Part shown: piece by piece, positions 55,867 through 64,000 of the stretch
How the letters are laid out: each line of letters opens with the position of its first letter
How positions within the stretch are numbered: position 1 is the stretch's first letter
Assembly: GCA_037974665.1 (NCBI GenBank)
Contig: CM075764.1
Coordinates: 121,024,325-121,088,324 of the forward strand
Length of the DNA: 64,000 bases
Reading direction: 5' to 3'
Origin: Ehretia macrophylla
Taxonomy: Eukaryota > Streptophyta > Magnoliopsida > Boraginales > Ehretiaceae
Program-made: the position numbers and the translations under genes
Notes under the pieces: model-generated
The model's input: only the letters and a program-made list of their open reading frames with translations
The model's database searches: none
Told to the model about the DNA's origin: nothing

Positions 55867-57406
55867 TGTTAGGAATTGTGTCCTAAAGTTAGTCATCGAG
55901 TATAGCTGGCAAATTAATTTGCATGTGGATTATTGTTCTATTAATAATATTTGGCCATTACATCATATCGTCCATCTTCTTTTACCTTTGATTGATCATG
56001 ATGTAGTCCTTAGAATGAATTTATGGAATCATATGAATGAGGGTTGATTTTGGTCATTCTTTAACTTTATTCGTAACCGAATGATGAAATTGGTATTGGG
56101 ACGTCAATTTCATCGAGTATAGGTTATTGTTTGTTGCATTGGTTGGTTATCCTTATGACCAATGGGTATTGGGACACCGGTGCCATAAACAGGTGACATG
56201 TGGAGACATGTTCACTGAACATGACTCTCTCTACGAGCGTTCTATGATATGTACCATACTGTCTAAGGATAGCTCGTGGTACATGTGGTAGACATGTTCC
56301 CTCTAACCTAAGACTGCCATGGAGACTTATGGATTACTCCTCATGCTTAGGTGCCGGACTATCCAGATTTCTAATCTGGTAACAGAAGGTTACTAGGTAT
56401 GGGCAAGTGCCGGAGAAGTCAATGTATGAGTCAAGATGGGATTGACCGCTCCGGGTAGTTGGAGAATGGTGTTTCGCTTAATTTCAATTCAGAAAGTCTT
56501 TGGTCAAAGCACATCTCGTGATAAGTCACGAGGGTAAGTCATGATGTGTCATGACAGGATTGAAATTTGACATGAAGTAACTAATTAGGGATTTGATAGT
56601 TAACCATGTCCCTAGGGTTATTTCAGAACACTGAGGGTCATAGGGAATTCACCATTGTACTGATGTTCGTTGAATGATGCCTTGCACCTATTCAGCTTAT
56701 TCGGTCGTCAGGAACCATTGCTAGATTGTATCTTCGATTAGTGTAAAGGTAGTCTTTATGATACCAGCTTAAGTTTGAACCTATGGAGTCACGCAAAAGA
56801 ATAAGTGATTTAATTGGAGAGACGATATAATTATAATCAATATTTAATTAAAAATTAAATATTATTTGTGATTAATATTTAATTAAGAATTAAATATTAT
56901 CTAATTATTATTATTAGGTCGTGGATTTAATTATTTGACAATTTCTAGCTAGCACTAGATTTATGATTTATCAATTAAATCCTAGGCTGATTGATTTAAA
57001 TTAAATAGTAATTGAATTTGAATCGTTGTGGGCTTTATGGAAACCCACATTAAAAGATTGGGTTTTTTTAAAACTATTTTGGGAGTTGGCCTTTTGAAGA
57101 GCCTAGCCCACATGGTCTTTATAAGAAGGGTTTTCAAATTAAAAAGAGATTGACATATATCATTTTTCTGAAAACGTAGGAACAAGAAAAAAAACCCTCT
57201 TTGAAAAAATTATAGCCTCCTCCTCTTTCATCCTTGTTCGCGTTCGAAGTAGGAGGAGCTAGACGCTTCCGTTGGGCAATTCCATAACACTACCACGAAT
57301 CGTTCGAAGAGGTAATCCTAATTCTCTGATTTAAAATTGTCAATTATTATGTATAACGAGTTGATCCTGGTGGAATTCCAAAAGATAGTCTCACGGATTT
57401 CCTGCA
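55867..57406 (+). mobile_element. 5' LTR of copia element Cop-2
   Basis: Starts TGTTAGGAATTG and ends TTTCCTGCA, 1540 bp, one base before the PBS. A TATA-like CTTTATAAGAAGG lies at about 57117. No second copy is in the window; the 3' LTR is expected past 64000. Confidence 0.85.
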
Positions 57407-57407
57407 G

Positions 57408-57420
57408 TGGTATTAGAGCC
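57408..57420 (+). other. Primer-binding site of Cop-2
   Basis: TGGTATTAGAGCC, one transition away from the usual initiator-tRNA-Met PBS. Confidence 0.85.
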
Positions 57421-59466
57421 ACCTCGTTTAGTGTGTTTATTTTACGTATTTGATACAAGATTATACGTTGCCTATATGATATGGTTGATATATATTTTTT
57501 TTCATATTGTTACTGCAGCAGAATAAAAAAAAAAGTGTATTGTACGACGTTACTGTAGCCAAAAAAAAAAGATCTGAACCCTAATGGGCTGCCTGATCCG
57601 ATTGGGCTTGACCCAATTTGGATCAGTTCAGCCCAATCTTGCTTATTTTTATTTTATTTCTTGTTGAGCTCAAGGAGTTGGGCTTAAGTTAATTCTAATT
57701 CTTTAGGCCTTAGGATATATTAATTCTATTGGACCTTAATTTGTTCACTTGTTTTTTTTATGTTGGGCTTATATGATAATTAAATGTCTATTTCTAAAAT
57801 AGTTTGGAAACATTGGACTCAACTATTAAATTAATTTAAACTAAGTCCAAATTAATATTAATTAGTTAATAGTGTTAATCCAATATGGATTAAATTTTAT
57901 TTTGGATCAACAATTAATAAAATAGTTTATTAATTGTTTTGGTATATGCAATAGTTTCATAGAATTGCACTAGGACCATATTATTAAAAAAACATAGTAT
58001 TGCAATTGAGTTTAATTAAATTTAAATTAATTGTTAATTTAGATAGCAATTAGTAAATAGTTTATTAGTTGTATTTATTTAACTAAATTAATTTGGTGAA
58101 TTAATTTAGGATATCCAATTAATTGAAAGTTAGTTTAATTAATTGGAAAAATATTAAACTTAATTGTTAATTTTGCTAATATTAATAAATTGTTTATTAA
58201 TTTGTGCCTCTTTAACACTATTTATTTTGAATATTGTTGTAGGACATCCAATTAATTTAAAATTAGTTTAATTAATTGAAAATATCGATTTAATTTGATT
58301 AAATTGATTTAATGCCTTGGAAATTATATAGAATGTCTACGTGTATACCTATTTGTATTAATGATGTATGACATGGATTTAAAGGAGGTTATGGGCTTGC
58401 ATATCATGATGATTATTGCATTTTATTATTATAAATTGTTATCATTATTTATTTGGGTTAAATTGGGCCTGCGAGTCCAACCTTCTATTTTTCTGGTTGT
58501 AAATCCCTACCCCAAGTAATGTATCCCATCTTTTTAGAAGGAGTTCTCTATCATGTTTATGTAATTAATAGAGATAGGGCTTTGGAACATGGATCAAGGT
58601 GTTGAAGATTTTTAGAAGGCCTGGGCCTGTCGAGGTTAGCCTAATTAAATGTAATAATCTTTATTTGCATGATTAGAGTGGTCCATGATGGCTCTAGTGG
58701 ACCACATTAGGAAAGCCCATAACCACCTATTATTTATGCTCAATTTATTATTTTGCATGCCTTATTTATATATATCTCTCGCAATCAATTAATTGGATTA
58801 ATTAATAATAATGCAAATAAAACCAATCATTATACTATATTTAAAATCCTCTAAATTATTAGGTCCTTTAAGTGGGTTAAACATTGAATGTTCAACTCAC
58901 TGCCTCCCATTAAAGTGAATAATAATGGGCCCAACATCTTAATAAACGTTGGAGGCCCTCCGGCCTGGCTTTTATCAAGGTGTTGGGATTATTATTCATT
59001 GTATGAATTCCACATAATCTTTTTGAGATGGTGAGTAGGTAGGCTGGCCTTCGTCAGGCCTACTCATCAAGCTTAGAGAGGGACTATGAGATCTCATGTT
59101 AATGGTTTGACCTAATTGGGCCTTTCAGTGGAGGACCTCCGTCTTGCTGAAGGGGTGCTTGGGGCAGAATTGAGATCACTAAGAGTTATTTGGAGAAATA
59201 ACTGGTTATAAACCTACTAGATAAATGTGCATAGGTGGGCCGGCCTCCATCGGGCTTGCCTCCGTCAGGCTTATGTACAATTATTTGGATCTTAGTACCC
59301 ACTAAGGGAATTTGGATCGGAAATTCCTTCGGATTGAAGGTAGAGGCTATCAATCTGAACAAAATAATGGGAGAATCCTTTAGACACTAGCCTATGTCTA
59401 ATGTGATTAGATAATTCATATATATTAGCTAATTTATTTCTTTTACTTCAATTATTTGCAGATTTA
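57421..59466 (+). mobile_element. Long untranslated leader of Cop-2
   Basis: About 2.05 kb between PBS and Gag with no open frame of note. From 57800 to 58330 it is very AT-rich, with recurring TTAATTAATT and AAATTAATTT text. From 58900 to 59300 it turns into GC-richer sequence with repeated GGCCTCCGTC/CGGCCT motifs. No domain was recognised. Confidence 0.75.
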
Positions 59467-60468
59467 ATGGCTAACACGTTGTCTTTGAGATCACTATTGG
59501 ATAGTGAAAAGTTGACCGGGCCAAATTACGATAGCTGGTATCGTAAATTGCGCATTGTGCTTGAGCATGAACGTATCCTGTATGTTCTGTCTGATCCAGC
59601 ACCTACTGAACCTGCTGCCCAAACGATTGTTACCGATCGTCGGCGATAACAGAAATGGGTTGATGATAGAATAACAGTTCGCTGTATCATGAGGGCTGCG
59701 ATGAATGATGAATTCAATTACAAATTTGAGGAAACACAACCTGAGGACATCATCCAAGCGTTGAATGAATCTTTCGGCACATTTGATGACGCAGAAAGAC
59801 ATAGGACCTCTTGTGCCATCTTCAGCACTAGAATGAGAGAAGGGACTTTCGTCACTAATCATGTATTGTACATGACTGAGCAGATTGAGAAGTTGGCTAA
59901 GTTAGGCTATCCGCTCCATGAGCAGCTTGGCAAGGATGCCATCCTCAACTCTCATCCTCCATCCTACCTCCTTTTCTTGAACCAGTTCAAGATGAACAAG
60001 CTAGTTGTTAACTACCATGCACTTCTGGGGTTACTGCAAACCTTTGAGAAAGATAATCAGCTCCTCAGAAAGACGGTTAATGTGGTTGGAGGTACTAGTT
60101 CCTCAAAATGCAAGAATTCTTCACGATGTGGCAAGAAAAAGAACAAAAATGCATATGCAGCTCAAAGCGGGGTTAAGAAACCCGTTCAGCAGCAACCACA
60201 AGTTCGCAAGCAGAAAGCTGACCAGAGTCAAGCAGAATGTTTCTTCTGTAAGAGGAAAGGACACTGGAAGAGGAATTGTCCCCAGTATCTAGCGTCGTTA
60301 GATCCTAACAGGCCAAAGAGACAGCAAGGAGTTGCTCAACAAGGTATGTATATGATAACACCTTGCAACTTCAGTGTTATAGACTCTACTACCTATGTAT
60401 TAGATACAGGCAGTCCTTATCATATTTGCAATTCGTTGCAGGGGCTGGAGGTCAGTAGGAAGTTCTGA
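59467..60468 (+). pseudogene. Cop-2 gag and protease start
   Basis: Gag starts at ATG 59467 (MANTLSLRSLLDSEKLTG, then NYDSWYRKLRIVLEHERILY). A TAA at 59647 breaks it; the frame resumes unchanged. The copia Gag core runs through about 60060. The CCHC knuckle CFFCKRKGHWKRNC is at about 60238-60279, and the protease signature YVLDTGSPYHIC at about 60391-60430. TGA at 60466, with another TGA shortly after, ends the open stretch. It would form capsid and protease in an intact copy. Confidence 0.9.
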
Positions 60469-61563
60469 GTTGGTGAGTGACACCTCAGCATTGGAAATGG
60501 AAATCAAGTTCCAGTACTAGCATTAGGGTGTTTATCTTTAGCTACAAACTCAGGAAACTTTAGTCTTAATAATGTTTTCTATTGTCCGGATTTTGTTTTG
60601 AACATTATCTCAGTTGGGCTTTTAGCACATGATGGTTATTCCTTTACTATTATGAATAATGATTTTGATGTTATTTTGAATAACACTACTATCATTAAAG
60701 GACAACTGAAACATGTAATTTATGTTATAACACAGCCTGTTAACATAATGTATGTTAGCAATAAGCGTCCAAAGCAAGGAATAAACTCAGGTGCCTACCT
60801 TTGGCATTGCAGGTTAGGTCATATAAATGAAAACAGGATTAACAAGTTAATCAAGGAAGGGTTGCTTGATATTAGTGATCCAGCATTACTACCTACTTGT
60901 GAGTCTTGTCTATTGGGTAAAATGACCAAATCTCCTTTTATTGGAAAAGGTGATCGAGCTGCAGAGCTCTTGGGCCTCATGCATACAGATGTATGTGGGC
61001 CTATGAGCACAAGTGCTAGAGGAGGATACTCCTATTTTATTACCTTTACTGATGATCTATCTAGGTATGTGTATATCTATTTGATGAGAAATAAGTCAGA
61101 ATCTTTTGAAATGTTCAAAAGATATTGTAATGAAGTAGATAAACAAATTGGGAAAGATATCGAGATTCTAGTATCTGATCGTGGATGTGAGTATCTTTCC
61201 AATGAGTTTCTGGGTTACCTTGAGGAAAATGGGATTCTTTCACAATGGACTCCCCCCGCTATACCGCAGCATAATGGTGTATTTGAGAGGAGAAATCGAA
61301 CCTTGTTAGACATGGTACGATCCATGATTGGACGTGCGGATCTACCCATATCCTTTTGGGGATATGCCCTTGAAACTGCTGCTCACGTGCTGAATAGGGT
61401 TCCTAGTAAGTCAGTCGATAAGACACCATGTGAGATGTGGTTTTGGCGTAAACCAACACTCACACACCTTAAGGTTTGGGGGTGTCCAGCATATGTCAAG
61501 CGTCTTCAAGCTGACAAGTTAGAACCAAAATCTGATAAAATGTTTGTTCGTAGGGTACCCTAG
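60469..61563 (+). pseudogene. Cop-2 protease remainder and integrase
   Basis: Continues in the gag frame; open from about 60484. The integrase finger is LWHCRLGHINENRI ... CESCLLGKM (about 60807-60920). The catalytic core is HTDVCGP (about 60980), LVSDRGCEYLSNEF (about 61170) and PQHNGVFERRNRTLLDM (about 61267). The D, D and E residues are all present. The C-terminal LKVWGCPAYVKR follows. The frame is lost at about 61550, where KMFVGYP continues in the next frame. The order integrase before RT defines Ty1/copia. Confidence 0.92.
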
Positions 61564-62807
61564 AGAGTCTAGAGGATACCAATTCTACAACACCAGCGAA
61601 CGAAAGGTGTTCGTTGCCCTTAGAGTGGTTTTCCTAGAGAAAGAGTTTCTCGAGAAGGAAAACAATGCCTCCAATATTGGACTTGGAGAAGTTCAACTAG
61701 AACAAGAACAAACATTAGCAGAAGAACATACAAAACATGATAAGGTTAGTGAACCAAATCCTAAGCCCGCTGTAGACACAACAATAAGAAGATCTGGTAG
61801 AGTACCACGTCAACCAGACAGATATAGATTCCTAGTCTGTGGTGGTGATCCCATCGAACTTGATGAGAATGATGAGGATCCGATCAGTTATATGGATGCA
61901 ATGCAGAGACTTGATTCCGAAGAATGGCTTAAAGTCATGCGATCCGAGATAGAATCCATGCATGTCAACAATGTTTGGACATTAGTTGACCCACCCGAAG
62001 GGGTAAGACCCATAGGGTGTAAATAGGTTTTTAAAAGGAAAAGAGGAGCAGATGGGAAGGTAGAGACCTATAAAGCCCGTTTGGTTGCTAAGGGATTTCG
62101 TCAACGTTATGGTATTGACTATGATGAGAAATTTTCTCCCGTAGTAATGCTCAAATCGGTTCGCATTATGCTTGCTATAGTTGCGTACCTAGATTATGAA
62201 ATTTGGCAAATAGATGTCAAGACAGCTTTCCTTAATGGTTAGCTAGAAGAGAAGGTGTATATGACACAGCCTGAAGGGTTCACATCCACAAATGAATCTA
62301 AAGTATGCAAGCTACAGAGATCCATTTATGGACTCAAGCAAGCCTCTCGGAGTTAGAACATACGTTTTGACAAGGTTGTCAAAACGTATGGCTTCGTTAA
62401 GAATGAAGAAGAGCCTTGCATCTACAAATGGGCAAATGGTCATGTGGTCATGTTCTTGGTGCTATATGTGGATGATATTCTCCTTATAGGGAATGACATA
62501 TCTGCATTGCAGAGCGTGAAGTTGTGGTTGTCATCCCAATTTTCCATGAAGGATTTAGGAGAGGCTTCCTATCTCTTTGGGATCAGGATCTATAGGGATA
62601 TATCAAGAAGGTTACTGGGATTGTCCTAGTCAACGTACATAGACACCGTGCTGAAAAGGTTTAGCATGGAAAATTCCAAGAAAGGCTATCTCCCGATAGG
62701 TCATGGAATTACTCTTTCTAAAAAGGATTGTCCGACAACTCCTCAAGAAAGAGAGCGCATGAGTAGAATCCCATATGCCTCGGCAGTAGGATCTATCATG
62801 TACGCTG
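61544..62807 (+). pseudogene. Cop-2 reverse transcriptase, truncated by LTR-D
   Basis: After the frameshift, RT includes EEWLKVMRSEIESM (about 61920), VETYKARLVAKGFRQ (about 62065), IDVKTAFLNG (about 62210) and the catalytic LYVDDILLIGND (about 62460). Stops at about 62023, 62240, 62354 and 62626 are all TAG, each explicable by one transition. The sequence stops at YASAVGSIMYAV, where LTR-D is inserted; the rest of RT, RNase H and the 3' LTR lie beyond 64000 if present. Confidence 0.9.
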
Positions 62808-63349
62808 TGTAATGCCCCGAACCCAACCCCACGCTAAAGTCAGGCTCGGACCCATCACTCGGACAGAGTCTCCTCTGTACCAAGGACAAAACTGTTACCT
62901 GTAAACATTTACTCAAGACATTTGAATTAAAAACAACAACTTATCACTAATATCTCCAAAGCTAAAACACAATCACAAGGCCATCCGAGCCTTGGAACAA
63001 CAACATTCTACTAAAACACACAAGCATGCAAATAAGTTGGTTTTAGTCATAAGTAGTTAGCTACCATATGATCTAAGTTCCATATGAAGATCAACAAACA
63101 CTCCAAGCATGCAAGAGAATATTAAAGTCTAGAATTCATTATTACAATCCAACAACTTTCGTTAACATTCTAGTACACATCTACTAGACATATATACAAG
63201 ACTCCAAAGTCTCAAAATACATTAATAACAAGAACTCCATGCAAGAAGCACATAAAATCCACCTCAGCACACAAGTCACGGATTCTGATCTACGTGAACT
63301 TCTTCTTCCTCTTCTACTTCTAACAGCTGGGGATTCACCTTAGCTTCTC

Positions 63350-63859
63350 CTGAAACATTTCAAATGAGGAGTGAGCAACAAAGTTGCCCAGCGAGGGAGG
63401 TGATGCAACATGCTAACGTGCAATATGATATGCAACACAAGTAAACATATACAAGCCACATAAACTAACAAGACAATAAGCCAAACTATTAATCACTTTA
63501 AAAAGGATACGGTTCCACTTCCAAGTCTTCATCCACGAGCCACGAACCACGAGCATCACGAACATGCCGGCAAACCCCAAACACCACAATTGGGATACTC
63601 CGGATGTATCCCAATCCTACGACCCTTTCTCTCGAGGTAGGTCCATGCCCAGCAGGTGAACCACGCCTCTGGGGTAGTGGAGTATGCCTCAGCGAGAAAG
63701 GGAATAGGCACCATGGTAGTCGAGGGAGCACGGCAAGCCCGACGCCGCCCGTGTTTCTCGATGCTACCATGTCCGAAAAGGTTGCGCAACCCAATACAAG
63801 TCACAAGCAATCAATATAACACATAACACATAAGAGGGACGACAAAGTAGGCCGCCCTC
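63350..63859 (-). other. Conserved multi-hairpin LTR module in LTR-D
   Basis: On the minus strand: H1 at 63834-63859, GAGGG-CGGC, loop CTACTTT, GTCG-(T)-CCCTC; box GGTTGCGCAACC at 63780-63791; H2 CATGGTAG-cat-CGAG / CTCG-a-CTACCATG (63712-63771) with inner CACGG/CCGTG and 15-base loop 63734-63748; H3 at 63589-63615, ATTGGGATAC-ATCCGGA-GTATCCCAAT; H4 at 63373-63389, GGGCAAC-TTT-GTTGCTC; acceptor-like TTTCAG|G at about 63351. Confidence 0.8.
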
Positions 63860-63900
63860 ACATATATGCACGATAAAAGTTCATATAAGCACGATATTAG

Positions 63901-63992
63901 CTAATAGATGCCAAAAGAAGCAATCAACACAATTAAATCCCACAATCTAATAGATGCCAAAAGAAGCAATCAACACAATTAAATCCCACAAT
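63901..63992. repeat. Perfect 46-bp tandem duplication in LTR-D
   Basis: Two identical 46-bp units (63901-63946 and 63947-63992), each starting CTAATAGATGCC and ending TCCCACAAT. Identity suggests a recent event, or an assembly artefact near a read or contig end. Confidence 0.95.
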
Positions 63993-64000
63993 CTACTCAC

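Larger units (their letters stand above)
62808..64000 (-). mobile_element. LTR-D: long LTR inserted in Cop-2, window-truncated
   Basis: Plus strand begins TGTAATGCCCCGAACCC, the reverse of a typical GGGGCATTACA 3' end, so this is the 3' end of a minus-strand LTR. It carries the full hairpin module (63350-63859). Its 5' end and any internal region lie past the window; a solo LTR or a full element are both possible. Confidence 0.85.

Noticed and set aside
63498..63819. Overlapping open frames on both strands in LTR-D (and similar ones at 24828-25132, 42062-42262 and 46522-46725)
   Set aside because: Reading frames are open on both strands because the region is GC-rich and stop-poor; stem complementarity produces mirror frames. 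No protein family was recognised.

Overview
This is nuclear DNA from a flowering plant, probably a eudicot; the species cannot be named from the sequence. It is AT-rich and has spliced genes with GT-AG introns, two plant-type protein genes, and many nested LTR retrotransposons with primer-binding sites for initiator tRNA-Met. No CRISPR array, rRNA gene, free-standing tRNA gene or bacterial-type operon was seen.

Layout. (1) 1-20638 is a degenerate Ty3/gypsy chromovirus-type element (G1, + strand). Its 5' LTR is cut by the window edge. Its 3' LTR is split by a non-autonomous element in reverse orientation (A, about 6249-18203), and the second LTR of A is split in turn by a 4.1-kb solo LTR (B, 12231-16345, target duplication AAATA). 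(2) 22856-25975 is a miniature LTR element (TRIM, 133-bp LTRs) with tRNA-like Pol III boxes inside; a 2.7-kb solo LTR (C, 23226-25911) interrupts its second internal unit. (3) 29.1-38.5 kb is the genic island. It holds a Pti1-like protein kinase (7 coding exons, + strand, 361 codons) and, tail to tail with it, a novel plant SNARE (NPSN type, 10 coding exons, - strand, 268 codons). Intron 5 of the SNARE gene contains a truncated copia element. (4) From 39009 to beyond the window end lies a decayed Ty1/copia element in reverse orientation (Cop-1). It hosts a 12.4-kb LTR-internal-LTR-internal-LTR array (39474-51910, target duplication AAAAC). Its 5' LTR is broken by a second copia element (Cop-2, 55867 onward), which is itself broken by an inverted long LTR (D, 62808-64000).

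Most interesting signal. Long LTRs of at least five distinct types (G1, B, C, the triple-LTR element and D) share, in fixed order over about 0.5 kb, a set of potential RNA hairpins. Their loops are nearly invariant (CTACTTT; a 15-base GCGGC...GGCTTG loop; ATCCGGA), while their stems change by compensatory pairs. A self-complementary GGTTGCGCAACC box and a fourth hairpin followed by a splice-acceptor-like TTTCAG|G also recur. This looks like a structured RNA domain kept under selection in the leader region of these LTRs. I do not recognise it as a described element, but I could not search any database. A second conserved hairpin, AATTGCG/CGCAATT, precedes the polypurine tract in G1, A and the triple-LTR element.

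The two cellular genes look intact and are not functionally linked in any way the sequence shows. The mobile elements are all broken, non-autonomous or truncated within the window. In G1 all fifteen in-frame stops fit single C-to-T or G-to-A transitions, as expected of a long-methylated copy.
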